64,000 nt of DNA from Gloeophyllum trabeum ATCC 11539 (GCF_000344685.1 NW_006920411.1:1827750-1891749), one strand, 5' to 3'; numbered from the stretch's first letter, positions 12,701 to 26,460 are shown. Numbers and translations: made by a program. The notes: generated from the letters alone by a model not told the origin.

Positions 12701-13640
12701 TCCCGCACCGGAGGGTGGCAACACCGGTGGGTGATAGTTCCCTACTAACAATCTATACCTCAGGGTTAAATATAACCCTCAGATTCCGGTGATGCGTCCG
12801 AACTTGTCAAGAAGCTCCCGGCACCATCGTCTTTGGCTGGTTACCGTCTCAGCCCTGTGGAGTTCGAAAAGGATGATGACACCAACCATCACATCGACTT
12901 CATCACAGCTGCTTCCAATTTGCGGGCGATGAACTATCACATCCAGATAGCCGATCGGCATACAACAAAGCAAATTGCCGGAAAGATCATCCCAGCCATC
13001 GCCACTACGACGTCCTTGGTCGTGGGGCTCGTCTGCCTGGAGCTGTACAAGGTGCGTGGTACGGCCACGCAGATACTCAACGCGTCTAACTATTGCTATC
13101 AATCAGCTGATTGACGGGAAGGACAAGTTGGAAGATTACAAGAACGGTTTTGTCAATCTCGCTTTGCCCTTCTTCGGTTTCTCAGAACCGATCGCTGCGA
13201 AGAAGAATAAGTACGGCTCGACGGAGTGGACCCTCTGGGATCGATTCGAATTTAAGGGTGACCCAACCTTGAAGGAGGTCATCGACTGGTTCAAGAAAGA
13301 GTTGAATCTGGAAGTCGGTATGGTCAGTCAAGGCGTGAGCATGCTATGGAGTTCGTTCATTGGCAAGAAGAAGGTATGTGCTAATTTGCTCGAGTGAAAT
13401 CTCTCTCATAAGTTATCTTACCCGTATGTTACAGAGCGACGAGCGGTTGCCAATGAGATTCAGCAAGTTGGTGGAGCATGTCAGCAAGAAGCCTATACCA
13501 CCTCACGTGAAGCACCTCATAGTGGAAGTAATGGTTTCGGATGAGAATGACGAGGACGTTGAGGTGCGTTCTCCCTCGCCAACCATTACTATGATTTCTG
13601 AACATATCTGCAGGTACCGTTCATTGTCGTCAGGATTTAG
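9741..13640 (+). CDS. UBA1: ubiquitin-activating enzyme E1
   Basis: Adenylates ubiquitin and passes it as a thioester to E2 enzymes; cytosol and nucleus. It starts at ATG 9741 with [14 protein letters not shown] and ends at TAG 13638-13640 in EVPFIVVRI. About 1,000 residues in more than ten exons. The inactive adenylation half shows [14 protein letters not shown] and [14 protein letters not shown]. The active half shows [35 protein letters not shown] and [14 protein letters not shown]. The catalytic cysteine motif is [18 protein letters not shown], with the Cys codon at 12047-12049 and an intron just after. Downstream are HLDFI-type motifs ([19 protein letters not shown]), [22 protein letters not shown] and the C-terminal ubiquitin-fold domain that binds E2s. 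All key motifs are intact. Confidence 0.97.
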
Positions 13641-14588
13641 TTGTATCATACGTCGGCGCTTGTATGAGAATAAGAATAGAAGAAGTACTGTCACCTTACC
13701 AGCTAGCAGGATTTGGTACCACGCGAAGTATAAGACGAACGCACGTAAAATCTCCGTTGAACGCAAGCTATACGATACATATTCGGAGAACAACAGGAAA
13801 CTGGTGCATGACTACTTACCTACTGAACAACGCAAGACAACGGCAAAATGGGAAGTGACCAGCGCAAAGATGTACAACGCGAAGAGAGTAGAGATCGACT
13901 GGTTTTGGGATTTTCTACGTTTTTATGCATGTTTGTGATTCGTAAAGCGTGAAGCGTGAGCAAAGCGGAAAGGGATGGGTCAAAAGACAAACATAAGGAT
14001 TAATATGACCGTAGTGATACTAGTGATAGACGACTGTTTGAAGAGATTCCGCTAGAGAAATCAAGGAGAAAAGCCGCGAGAAATCGTAACAGTCCAACGA
14101 GGATCGAGGGCAATCCTGCTGATACCCTGAGAATAGTACTGTCGGAGGCATACGAAGGGCGATCCCTCGTACCTCCACCCATTAGCCGTATCAGTGTCCG
14201 AGGCGAAGTATTCGAAAGCCGAATGACCGAGATATAAATACTCGAGATGACGAGATAATAACAATCGCCAGAAAAGCTTCCGGCGAGTTTGGCCAATTCC
14301 TGTCGACAGGATGGATATGTCGCTTATATGCAATGAGGTTGACCTTGAGAGATGAAGACAAAATACAGAGATTGATAATCCGAGAGAGACAGATGAGTTA
14401 CTTGCAGAGAAATTGTGGCCGCAAGAGGACACTGTAAGGGCCGAACCGGAACCATTCTATTCGGAGCACGCTCGAGACGAGCATTGGAAGACCTTGGCCC
14501 AGGAGGCTGGGTTGAAGATAAGACATGCAATGACGGCAATAGGACCTGATTTGACTCTAGGCTGTCTTCTTTAAAGAACGGAATAAGC
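13641..14588. other. intergenic between convergent UBA1 and cyclin genes
   Basis: About 950 bp between facing 3' ends. I see only short, unconvincing frames. The stretch probably holds the two 3' untranslated regions. Confidence 0.45.
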
Positions 14589-16971
14589 TCAGGCGCGGAG
14601 CCAGGTCTGTTGATAGTCGACCCGGGGGCCAGGAGCAAAAGAATGCGCGTAAGGAGCAGGGTATGAGTAACTCGGAGCCGCCCAATGATATTCGAAAGGA
14701 CCCGGCATACGATACTGCCCAGCGGACATATGCACTTCGGAGTAGCCATAGTCGACGCGAGCTTGCGATCGCGAGCGTGCATGATGAAGAGCGCACTGGG
14801 AATTAGCGTGGTCGTAAGATACCGAATGCGAGCGCGAACGGGTGGAAGGATGAAGACAGGAGCCACCGCAATCACCCGATACGTTTGCATAACCAGCATT
14901 CTCGTGCATGTAAGTGGGAGGGACTGACGGCTTTGAAACCGCGTAGCCCGCCCAGTTGGGATAGACGGTGCTGGCAGGTGCAATGTAAGGAGGGGGAGGG
15001 ACGACATAGTTCACAGGAGCAGGCACAAGTGGCGGGCGGACGGCGATGTATTGACCGTTCTCCCTGTTCCTCTGCGACACTATAGGTTCGTCGGCAGCAG
15101 GACTCCACTTTGCCGGTGGAGGCAAATTGACATCTCGGTCATGGGTCTGTCCACCGCTATGAAGCGCGCTTCTCGAGCTCGACGCAGTACTTCGGACAGA
15201 ACCTGACCTGCTGATACGACGTCTCGGAAGATACTCTTCCCTCAATGGCCCATCTTCGTCGAGGTCAATTTCAAGGACATCGACACCCGGGTCAATGATG
15301 CCTTCCTCCCTCTGGGCCTTCTCCAGTCGACGATCTTCCAATCCCAGGAATACTGGTCCCAACGTCGTTCCCGAGCAGGTTCTCTCACCGCAGTCATGGT
15401 GGGCATTAGTGGTAGACGGGACAACCATCAGATCCTCAAGCGTTTTCTTAATGATGGCATGAGGACTGCTCGAAGGACGAGATATCGGTTGAGGCGTGGC
15501 ACCTGGCAATGACACATGGTAGTCCAGGAGGCGCTGGAGCCAATTGGACCAGACATCAGCGTCAATGGAGAGATCGTGGCCGAAGAAATGCAGCGCGAGT
15601 GACTCCAGCCTATTCAATGACAGAATAGGGACGCTGGATATAGTATGCCTAGAGCCCAAGAGAAAGCTGTCAGTGACTAGTCAGTACTGTGGATAGATAT
15701 GCAACATACCAAGTCTTGTTGGAGAAAGTATGGTCGTCCAACCACTTGTTCGCGAGCATACAGCCCAGGACAATAAGCTTGTAGGGGGCTTTGGCAACAG
15801 ACTCCTTGTCTATGCCTTGCAGCGAATCATTCAGTAGTTCCGTCCTGAACTGGGCCTCCCTTACACGGTCAGGCCCAAAGTTGATCGGGCCCAGAAAGGC
15901 TGGGAGCCGGAGTATGTACCAAACAGCCAGGAAGACGGCCGAAGGCTGTAACAATGTGGACAGGAACAACCCGCGAACAGATCCGGCCAAGTAGCTAGGG
16001 GGCGAGTTTGAGTATTCCAACAAAGGGTTCGCACTATACATAAGGTCAGCATAATATTCCCAATGGGAACCCTGCAGCAAAGACACGTACCCATGCTCCG
16101 TGTATTCGGCTGGTAAGCCCATGCCAGTAACGCAAGCCTTCCAGACATAACTCGCAACCCATTCCGACAGGGGTTCGGCTAACTTTCTGTAAGCAGCCGA
16201 CGCTACAGGGGCGGTCGCGGAGTCCGACACCGAAGGCGCTACTTGATGGACCGCTTGCGCATCCTTGTTGACGTCCTGCTGAGGCTGATACTGAACCATG
16301 GAGTACGTATAGTGATACTCCTGAGGGTAGTAGTTGGGCGGCGCGGGCATGGATTCGTACACCTGGACAGGCGGACCAGTGGCCATGGCTCGATCAACGT
16401 ATTCTCCGAAAGGAGTGACCGGCTCAGGAGGACTGGAATCGGCCTCCCCACCGTCCGCTTCGGGCGACATATCCTCGAAAACGGGGGTGAATGCACCCTT
16501 CTCATACGCGTTCTCTTGCTTCAGCTCCCTAACGCGCAGAACTTCCCCATAACGGTGCCAACCACCGTTGGTATCTCTCCCGTTCCGAGAGGCACTATCT
16601 CCGTGCATCGTTCTACCTTCAGCGTCCATAACCTCGGACTTGGGCTGCAGGCCTGGTGACACGGGCGGAATACACGCTTCCGCGCGAACTCCTTTAATGA
16701 CAGTCGCGTTAGCCGCGACCGTCAACCCTTTGTCAAAACTTCTCGTGGCGGACGTCTCCTCCCAAGTCTCGCGCGATTTATTGCGCCGCCAGGAGGGTAA
16801 TGAGTTGATCCACTCTTCACGTGACCCAAAAGACGGAGGCGGACCCAAAGGGACCAAAGGCAAAGAAGTCTTCAGATGTCCGAGGACAGAACGCGGGGGT
16901 TGATTACGGTCGCCAGATTGATGATGCTTGATAACTCGATGTGCTGGTGACCGATAGACAGGAACTGGCAT
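14589..16971 (-). CDS. Pho80/Pcl-type cyclin
   Basis: Likely partner of a Pho85-type cyclin-dependent kinase in nutrient or cell-cycle control. The cyclin box lies in the middle: LAEPLSEWVASYVWKAC, then FLSTLLQPSAVFLAVWYILRLP, FRTELLNDSLQ, YKLIVLGCMLANKWLDDHTF and SNKTWHTISSVPILSLNRLE, ending near WSNWLQRLLDYH. Long disordered N- and C-terminal arms rich in Pro, Ser and Tyr flank it. One intron (about 15,659-15,718) joins NKT to WHT cleanly. A second intron of 57 nt near 16,035-16,091 is predicted; it is a multiple of three and has no stop. The first in-frame ATG is 16,971, but the frame stays open upstream to about 17,061 with coding-like sequence, so a further 5' exon is likely. Which Pcl subfamily it belongs to cannot be told by eye. 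Confidence 0.82.
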
Positions 16972-18254
16972 CGGCAAGGGGGAGGTGTTCCCAAGGAGTT
17001 TGTCGTGCGTCAAGCGAGACTTGGCAACCGACGACAAAAACTGTTGCGTGGTACTCCTTCTTCAAGAAAGAGCGTGACTAGATGGAAAGGCGGTCGTAAC
17101 GTAGGTCGTGAAGGATTCAGAGACAGGTGAAGCGGACTGTCGAGAGTCTAGGGGGAAGGGGAGTGGCGGCGGGTGGCGAACGCACAACGAAGGCGTGCCT
17201 TTTCAGAGCAGGAGAGAGAAAGGGCAGGTACAAACACCGTCAGAGCCTGGAGGGCCGGGCGGTGTTGCAAACCGAGACTCTAGGTAGCTTGCAGTCGGAT
17301 GCCCCCTTCTGTCGACGCCGTCGCTGTCGTCGAAGGCAGCGGGAAAGGTGGTATCAACAACGAAGGACCGACAGAGAGAGGGTCGATCCGAGAGGCGTCT
17401 GGCCAAGAGGTGCGTTGCTGGCGGAGTCCACAATTTTCTCTTTCTAGGAGTTCAACCGGACCTTACTGCTTACGTAAGCGATCTATAAGCACATTCGGCA
17501 GCTCCTCCACGCAGTCGCCGCAAAAGGTAGAGAAAGGGTACGCGATCCAGGGCCTGCGGACGGACAACACAGGAGTATTACATTCCATACACGTACGAGA
17601 ACTGACGCTGTCCGAGTCATGAAGACTCTGCACGGTTCCGGGACCAACACAGGGCCAGCTGCGGCTGCTGATACGTTCTGCGCATGGCCGGCACGCTGTA
17701 TTGTGGCTCTGACAAAAATAAGGGCAAGGCCAAGTGCCGGTTTCTGCGGCCTTCGTTCTCTCAATCGCATGCGCATGCATCATCATCAGTTATCCATCGA
17801 TCACCCGTCCACGGCTCGATTCGTTCACAGTCGACCTTGTTCATCATATCAGCGGACCGATTGTTCTGGTCCAGGGAGTATCGCCTTAGTGTGAGACTGC
17901 GCAGTGCTCCTCCGCCTTTCCCAAGCTGAACAGCACGGAACGGGAGGACCGCAGCAATATCACAGGCCTCTTCATCGTGGCGCCCCGTGCCTGAAAGTAG
18001 CCCGAGCGAACAGTGGATCCATGTTTGGCCCACGCAAGGTTGGATGTAATCAGGCTTCATCACGGTCTAAACGCATCCGATCCTCCAACGCGGTTCCATC
18101 GAGACGTCATGAGATGCACAATGTCCGGGTAAAGATTACTAGTAGGTGGAACCCCATGGGTCCAGAATCCCATTTCACACTCGAAGCTTGAAGTTTCAGA
18201 CACTGTAGGGAATGCGTCATTGATCTGTAGGTTGCCGCATGGGGAGGAAAGACC
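16972..18254. other. upstream region of the cyclin gene
   Basis: About 1.2 kb between the cyclin start and the Far11 3' end. It probably contains the cyclin 5' untranslated region, perhaps a first exon, and the promoter. I found no convincing separate gene. Confidence 0.4.
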
Positions 18255-21200
18255 TTACCCATACGCATACTCCACTTCGTCGACACCTCCTCCTGCACCG
18301 AAGGGTCCAGACTGTTCACGGGGCATCGGTCCCATCTCCTCTTCTTCCTCAGTATCAAGTTCAACCGCGCTGCTATCATCAAGATTGAAGGGCAACACGG
18401 GCCGCAGTCCGCCTCCGGAATTTGACCGACGCGGTCCTGCTGGGGACTTGGGCAATGCAGCCATCGTCTTCGGGCTCATATGCTGGGTCGTGGCTATACA
18501 GTAACTCCTCGGAGACAGATAATACAACAGCTCACCTCCCAATTGTTGACATTCTCGTCCGGGATGTCGCTATCACGCCCAACATCCAATCGAGCTTCGT
18601 CACCCAGCTCACCAATCGAAACAATACTCTCACTATCGCTGATTCCATCCGCTATTTCCGAGACAAATTCGGGAAGTCTGTGCCAGGCCGATGTCCCGCC
18701 GAAGAGCGGGGCATCACCGGCGCTCTCGATAGCTGAATCTGACCAACCTAAGTCGGATAAATACTCTTCGTATTCTTCTTCGAATGCTATGTCTTCCGGA
18801 ATGTATGGCAGGAATATCGAGGGGTCGGGAGCTTGCGCACGGACAGGCGGGAAGACGTCCGCTTCTACAACATTGGGGGTGCCAACGGGTCGTATCATGC
18901 CCGATAACTGATATCCTGGGTCTAGTCCCTCCAGGTGATGAGACATGCTGACTGATCTCTTGTGAGCTTGCGCCTGATGACCAGCTGTTTGCCCATATCG
19001 CTTGCTATTATCTGAATGCATCGATGAATAGCCAAATCATTAACACCAAAGGAGAGCTTACAGAACTTGACTAAATGGCGCAACGCCTGTTCTTGAGCCT
19101 GTCGAGGTCATTGCCGGCATTTGCCTTCCAAGAGCAGAATTCCTTACCTGTGCATCAGCAACATCGTCAACTTCCGTTCCAGTCAGCCATTCATCTCTCA
19201 AGTCTGGTCTGCAGTTGAGATAGATAGACGTTATGACCTTCATATTTGCTAGTAGAGCTCAGACACCGTCACCAAATGTGTACACTGGGTTCTTACATTG
19301 CCGCCACTTTCGTCCGCAGAAGGGCACCTGGCTCTTGATGAGCTTCAAGATATGCAGTTGCAGCATCTTGTGATTGACTTTCAAGACACGCTTCAAGACG
19401 GCCTGCATGTATGGTCAGTAAAATACAGAGGGATGCAAAACCCTGTTTTGCTTACCGAACTCTTATATTGCACAAGCATCCATATTCGATGAGAACGATG
19501 CTTGGATAGTTTCTGCATAATCCGAGCAAAGTTGATGTTCGAGAAGAAGTTCCGCCATGAGAACTCAGTCAGATATTCGACCTCCTCTTCCTGACTTTGC
19601 CCGCTCTGAATCACTTTGCGGACATACGGCTTCTTCGGCTCGTCCTTGAAGTAATTGGGCTGCGGATTCCTCGAGAATTTGGTATAGCAGTATCGGAAGA
19701 AGCTATCATTCGGTCAGACCTGATCAATGCAATAGGTTAAAGACATACTTGAATTCCGGCAAGTCAGCCTTTGATACAACCGAAACGGCGACCTCTTGTA
19801 ATCCGAACATCTTCAATATGAGTAACAGACAGTTCGTGTCCAGAAGCAACTGGCCGAGATGATGGAATTTCATGACATCTACCGGAACTCAGAATTGTTC
19901 CATGCGTCCCTCGAACACGCCACTCACGAGATACTTTAAACCACTTCATCGTCAACAATAATATCGCGGAAACGGCTTTCGAGGTTATCTCCCGATGACG
20001 AAGCACGTCGGTTTCCTCAAAGCTTGGTGGAGGAGGCGGAGGCTGCTCGGGGGCTGAACATAGAGTGAGCTCCTTATCTCTGCAGAGACACCATACACTC
20101 ACGAGGCGAGACGCCAGGCGGGAAGCCAGCGGAGGCAGCTGATGGAGGAGGTTGTGTACTGGTTGCTGCGGACACAGTTGCCAGCAAAAGTTTTAACAAA
20201 ACTAGGACCCATCCCGATAAAACGGGCAAGCCGGCAGCCTAATGATTGAAAGCCATCAGCAAGGCATAGTCATGACAGGCCTAGATGTTGCCTACGTATA
20301 TCTGTTCAACCCTCTTCAAGCGCATCAGATCTTCCTTCCTTTCCTTAGCTTTCCTCCTGGCTGTACTGGTATCAGCTTGCTTTATTGCTTGTTCTGCTTC
20401 AGCAATCCTCTGGTCGAGTAAGGCTACATCTGCGAGAGGCTCGACCAATTCATCCTGGCTTACATCAGTACGGGCTTGAATGCCATGAATTGAGGAAGAC
20501 CTACGTCCTCGGCATCCGTTTGACTAGACTCCGGAAACACTTCTGATCCTGGCATGTGTTCCAATCCACTCTCGGCTGTCATGCAATCCTCTCTCGTGCG
20601 CCACATTTGCCATAGTGCCAAGCTGATGTACATATGCTTATGATATAACTTGTCGGCTTCTTCAATAGCATATGGAACGAGACGCCTGCTTCTACTCCTC
20701 ATACTGCTTCGAGAAAATGGGAATAGGAAGGGCCGATTCTGGTCTGTCTGGTATTGCTGTTTCTTCGGCTTTGGTGAGGGCGGCGGTGACGGTGCAGGAG
20801 TTACCGGCTGGGGGATGGCGCGGAAACCGGAACCAGAGGGCTGTTGTTGGGGAAAGGGGTGCGGTCCATGCGGGAGATGGTGAGAGTCATCATCATGGTG
20901 GTAGTGATGTCGAACAGGAATGGGTGCGTAGGCTTCGGCTAGCCTGGGTGCTGGCACAGGTTGGTTAGGGATCGGGAGCGGATCCTCATGGGCCATGAAG
21001 GTAGGATATTTCACCAACGTCTCTTGATGAAAGGCCTCGATGTCCAGGGGCGTGGCCTTGATAGGTAGCGCTGCACATGGGATTTGCGTCTAAGTGACAT
21101 ACGATACGGAGCATCACGCACCCTCTTCGGGAACGGGAGGCAGACCTGCTAACTCGCGAGAAAGTTTCTTGACTCTCGCAAGTTCGCGGATGCCACCGAA

Positions 21201-22307
21201 AGCACAGAGGATTGTTTTCCACATTACCAGAAGAAGCTACACCATTATGAACAAGGGAATCGGACATGAGCACATAACTTACCTTCTTTACAGGGTACCC
21301 TTTGGATATCCTGTCTCGCAGGCTAGCTACCACGTTCATGAGGTAAACAGGAAGTGGAGGATCCAGGCTCACTGGGCGTATTAGTCTAGGCGAACATATC
21401 GGAGGAACTGTGCTCACTCATTTCATCCGCGAAATCGTCATGGCCTTTGCACACTTCTATGAGATGATAGAGCATTCCTAAATAGACAGAAATTTCCGTG
21501 ATCACTTCCTCTAAGAAATCTGTTTTCTCTGCAGGCGTAATATTGAATCGGGCAGTGTCAGTATCTGACATGTTGCTTGGTAGCACGCTCGTCAGGACGC
21601 TCCAGTCAGAAATAGTTGAAGCACAGCCTCACAATAGTAAGTCATGTTTAGCGCTCGCAATCTTGAGCGCCTCTACAATCGAGCTAAGACCATTGGCTGC
21701 CCGAACAAGCTTGCAATTCTCGAATATCCAATGCAACTGATGCTCCGGGGAAGTCGTCTCGGCAAAGGATCCTAAAGTGAGGCTTGAGGACCCACCAACC
21801 ACGTTACCCTTGACGCGAGACACACCTTGCATTATGTACAGCAGCCTCCGAGCATTCGTGAACCGTATGACAGCATCCTTGTGCTCGAGGCTTTCCAAGA
21901 GGACCTCTATCCGGGCCTTCCTTTGCGACGCCGGGGCTTTCACCCACTCTGTGAAGCGGAGCGTTGAGCAGCGCCCGGGCCAGTGGAAGTACAAGCATAC
22001 CTCCGTCGAAGGACCCCTCCCAAGCCTTCAGGTTTTCCTCCACCTGAGCCACCTCGACATACGAATAGAACTCCTCGATTTCATTGAGCATGGTATCTTC
22101 ATCGTCGTAACGGAAGTCATAGTATGATTGCTACATAGCGCTCCTTTAGAATTTCTGAATCGGAAGGTCTAGACGAGATGCACACACCTTTGGCTTCGGG
22201 GCAGAAGCCACCATGCTCCTCAGCTGTCCCAGAGTGATCGAATCCTGCGGCTGGGTTACATGGCCGCTTTCCTGTTGCATCCCTCGTGCCATACCAGATA
22301 CCTCCAT
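18255..22307 (-). CDS. FAR11: STRIPAK complex subunit Far11/STRIP
   Basis: Scaffold subunit of the striatin-interacting phosphatase and kinase complex, which in fungi controls cell fusion, fruiting and TORC2 signalling, mostly at nuclear envelope or ER membranes. The N-terminal N1221 region reads SITLGQLRSMVASAPKPK, then YDFRYDDEDTMLNEIEEFYS, YVEVAQVEENLKAWEGSFDGG and ARIEVLLESLEHKDAVIRFT. The C-terminal DUF3402 region is clear: FFRYCYTKFSRNPQPNYF-like, EVEYLTEFSWRNFFSNINF, RIMQKLSKHRSHRIWMLVQY, LKLIKSQVPFCGRKWRQSN and MKVITSIYLNCRPDLRDEWL. The protein ends in an acidic tail (ELDTEEEEEMGPM) at TAA 18255. The chosen start, ATG 22307 (MEVSGMARGMQQES), lies in the same exon as the first motif; 22352 has a different in-frame start. 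Many introns of about 50 nt. Confidence 0.9.
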
Positions 22308-22558
22308 GGTGATGAGGTATATCTGAGTTACTTGAGAGCACGAGGAGCACACACGCTACAAGCTTGACGCGCGTCGTAGGGAAGAGTCATTAACTTCCGT
22401 ACGCGCCACTATAAAGTCTACACACGTGACAGGCATAGAAACTGTTGATCGAGATATCATACGCTACTCCTCGAATTATCCTGCTGGAATTATCCCCTAA
22501 ACGGTACTATAGATACATACAACGACTATAGATTACAATGCACTTCGCAGACCAGACT

Positions 22559-24440
22559 TCAATCGAAGGCGCCTTTCACCCTAGATACAGCCCACGGACT
22601 GCCCGCAGCATAAAAATCCATAGGATATACCCCACCCGACTTCGTCCTCTGTGCGGCAGGGCTCGTCCACCCGGGTGTGTTCCCGACAACAACGGCTGTT
22701 TCATACGGGCTTAGCAGGGGCTTGTCGAACGCATAACCCCAGTCAATGGACAGCCTGGGGCAGGACGTCTGAACAAAGGTAGAAATGTGTGGATTAAATA
22801 GAGAGAGCTTGGCCGGGGATAACTCTGAGAGAAGGATGGGTATGTAGGGGATGGGCGTACGACTGGAACGTAGCTGCCGCGTGATGGCCTGAGATGCAGA
22901 AAGTGTCAGCGATCGAGACAACGGGAGAGATATTTGTGCTAAGGCACCTGAAGTTGTCGGAAGCTACCCTGTCTTCCTAGTGTGCCAAGGATGACACCCC
23001 ACAATGGATCCTCACGAGGAGTAGAACCATGAACAATTTGCATCTTCGCCGCCGAGGGACGTGAGAGAGCCTCAATCGTTCTTCTCGCTGTGGTTATAGC
23101 CTGCTCTCGGACGGTCTGCATCTCTTTATGATCGTAGTATTCCCTTGTTAACTTCTTTGAATAGGGATCATAGCGGAAAGCAGGTACGTCTGGATTAGCT
23201 ATCATGATGGACTCCAAATGAAAACGTCCGTCGCCGAGGTATCTGGATAGAGATGCAATTAGTAATAGGCTGGTGTAGGGCAGGGAAGCATCCCACATTA
23301 GAGCATCTACGTCGGTCAACGTCGGCGCCGTGCAACCTAGAATCTCTCCAGGTGACAGAGGCTTCGATCGCGGAATGGTAGCTTCGTATTTTCCCTTCCA
23401 TAGCCTGTTCTCCGTTGACTCATACACCTGCAGAGTTGATCTGTTGGTCTTGAAGTGATCAAGGCCCTCCGTAGGGCCTGACGCAGATCTTTCCCCGCCC
23501 CCGAATCTGTCATGCCAGCTCGAGCTTAGGTCATCTTTCAAGCGCTGCAACGCAGCCACAAATTGAATAGTCGAGACCAAGGCGAGTCGCGTGGGTTCAG
23601 GTGAAGGGACGATGTTGTTTATGCCAGAGCCCGCTGGATCTGGGGTAGTGTTACTGTCCACATTTGGATCCGGACCTTCTATGCGGAGGTGATCACTCGA
23701 GCCCAGAGTTTGGCCAGCCGAAAGCCCTGCATTCGATGCTTGACCCTCCAGGAGTGTTTCATAGAACCGACCCCGATCATCGGGGAAGTTCCAACGTATC
23801 GTCTGCTCTAGGTGTGAGGAGTCGATGGCGATTTCGACAAAAACATACAGTGTCTTGATGGTCGTCTGGTCGATAGGAACTGCTCGCAAAGATAAGGAGG
23901 ATATAAGCGAATTCCGAAGAAAAGAACTCACCAAGACAGCTGTGACCGTAGTGCACCAACATGTCGCACCCCAAGGCCACTGCAGTGTAGTCGTCGATGC
24001 AACAGGCGCCGTATGTGACGTCACCCATTATAACGGTGAGCGCATCAGTAAACCTAAGATATTTGCAAAGTAAGAAAGTGCATGGAAAGTGCAATCAAGA
24101 AAGTGAATCGGTCACCTGCGCACCGCTCAATGATGTCTGCAATGGTACAAGCAAACATAAGAAGCCCTTCAGGCATTTGCAGCGCAACCATCTTCGTATT
24201 ATTCTTGCGGATATGATGTATTGTCTTGTGAATTTCGAAAGAATAGTTGGATGGCAGCTGCTTGATCGCATTATTCAGCTGTGCATCAGCGAGGATATCT
24301 TGAGGGATCTGGTTTGCGACAAAGGCGGCAGAGGAGGACTTCACAGGAGCGCTTGATTTGCTTCCGACGAATCTCTTTCGAGGTTTAGATGCACTGGCAG
24401 GGGAAGCCTTGGCTTTGATTTGGGGGGCGTCGGAGGTCAT
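22559..24440 (-). CDS. DPH1: diphthamide biosynthesis radical enzyme subunit DPH1
   Basis: With DPH2, transfers a 3-amino-3-carboxypropyl group from S-adenosylmethionine to a histidine of elongation factor 2, the first step of diphthamide synthesis in the cytosol. It starts at ATG 24440 ([16 protein letters not shown]). Motifs: [119 protein letters not shown] and a C-terminus containing [12 protein letters not shown]. Three cysteines in the positions used to bind the iron-sulfur cluster are present (in GACC, LGC and SCPR). The [12 protein letters not shown] end is typical. It is head to head with the C2H2 gene. Confidence 0.94.
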
Positions 24441-24695
24441 GAGCGCGGGGATGACTGGGATTGGCTGTGAAAATGGCGGGCGGTGAGTCCTGATCGGGGC
24501 AGAGATCGCGACACGGGCAAGCAGAGCCAAACAACACGACGTAAGAGACGCGAACACAGCCGCCGCCACTGCAGCTGCGCTCAACATACTCCTGTCTTCT
24601 TGTCTGGCTCGCTCGCTTGTCGTTCGGCGACGGGCCCTTTACTCTACGCTTCACGACTATAGACGTTATTTTATTTTTTGCTAATAGCCTCCAAC
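24441..24695. promoter_or_regulatory. shared divergent promoter of DPH1 (-) and C2H2 protein (+)
   Basis: 255 bp separate the two start codons. A T-rich tract (about 24,665-24,680) lies just before the zinc-finger ATG. Confidence 0.45.
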
Positions 24696-26460
24696 ATGGA
24701 CACTTATCCTTCCGGCGAGGACTCTCTGAACGACACACTCTACAGCCCTACCCAACTAATGGTCTCTCCCTACCACAAGAACAAACTATACTGCGACGAA
24801 GATCCGATTAAAGACTATACCTATACAGGCATGCTATTCTCACCGCGATACCCCACGAGTTGCTCGTCCGAGCTCAATGCGTTACCTTCGCAAGATGACT
24901 TCCAATCCAACATGAGCGTCGGCTATGCTTCTCGCACTACGTTGTCGAAGCAGCCAAGTCTAGCAGGACTAGGTATCCTACTCGACGGGATACTTTCCGT
25001 TCTCGGATCAGTTGATACTCGACAACTTCTCGAACATGAAGGCGACCGGCGCTGTACCGTTTCCTCTCAAGGAGCTCATCCTGATCATGACTCGACCATG
25101 ACAGACGTCTCTCCGATGTCGCGCTCTTTGTCTCGTACTTTTCATGCGAATAGCGAAGATACTCTATGCGGAACGCTCAGGCTAACGTCTCATCTGACTG
25201 GTGGTCCCTTACCCTGCGACCGCTCTTTTCCTACTGTTCAATCCCCTGTTGGCTGCACGGCTGGACCAATCCCTACCGCGGACAAGGCAACATCTCTCGG
25301 CGACACTGCACCATCGTACGCGCGTTCAACGTCAACTGAACCCCCGATCGGACTCTTCCCGGATGTCAACATGCGCACTATACTTAGGGACGACGAGCCC
25401 GTGGCCTGTGTGAATCCAGCTAGTATCATGGGTCCTGCTCCAGTAAAAGCAGAATTTGACGAATTAGATCGCGATATTACCATGGATATCTCCCCGGAGC
25501 CTTCAGTAACTATGGAGGATGCCCCTCCTCCTCCTGACTCCGACATTCCGTCTGCTTCTGGATCCGTATCCGGCGCTCAGTCCGATAGCAACGTATATGA
25601 CTTGCTGGATCAAAGTTTCCTCAAGTTGGAAGAGATCGCGCAAGAGGTCGCAGCTTTACATCTTGCACCCCCGGCTTCGGTAGGGCCCGCAGCGCTACAT
25701 TATCCGACGTTGCACACAACTTTCCCGGCTTGCGAAGAGACGAAAGTGCTGCCTTTGGTCTCTGTTACTCTCTGGGGTTCCCAACCGGCGAAGAACTTGT
25801 CACGACCCAGAAGTCCTCTGGCCGATCTGAACACGAATCAACCCCCCGTAAATCGTGGGCCTATACTTCCGGATACTCCGATCTTGAATGCGCATCTCGG
25901 CGTGGACATCGAAGTCTTGCGAGCGAAGGTGGAACGCCATAGGCTCCGCAACCCTGACCAGGACATCGATAATGCATGGTTTCTACCCTTCGTAGGCAAG
26001 CTGACACCCCGCGGCGAACTATTGGAGGACTACAGATGCTACATACTCGGTTGCAACCAGACGAACAAACGGCGCGACCATATTGTCACTCACGTTGGCT
26101 CCCACGTTGACCACCGGCCTTACGAGTGCGCACACTGGTGAGTGCCCTCGTCATTTGTATAAAAGCAGGTCTGAAATATTTACAGTGGACAACGTTTCCT
26201 GCGCAAAAACGAGTGCAAGCGACACGAGGCAAGACATGCCGATGATTACAGGTCTTTCACCTGCAAACTGTGTCCCGCGAGCGAGACAAAGTCTTATTCC
26301 AGGCAAGATACTTTGAAACGGCATATGACTAAGGCCCATGGCGCTTCCGCTGCAAGCAAGGAGAAATGCGGGCGCAAGAAGGCCAGGACGGAGCATCTCA
26401 AGGAAGAAGGTGACGGGCGCATATTAGGCATGTCGGGGGATGCATATGGATGGCCCTGAC
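24696..26460 (+). CDS. C2H2 zinc-finger protein, probable transcription factor
   Basis: About 570 residues in two exons; it starts at ATG 24696 (MDTYPSGEDSLNDTLYSP). The first 450 residues are predicted disordered, acidic and rich in Ser, Pro and Thr, as in transcriptional activation regions. Three C2H2 fingers sit at the end: CYILGC..HIVTHVGSH, CGQRFLRKNECKRHEARH and CKLCPASETKSYSRQDTLKRH..KAH. The single intron (about 26,139-26,186) falls inside the second finger, between the two bases TG and T of its first Cys-region codon, and the join restores the finger exactly. A basic stretch (GRKKARTEHLK) follows the last finger. I do not recognise an orthologue with known targets. Confidence 0.85.
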
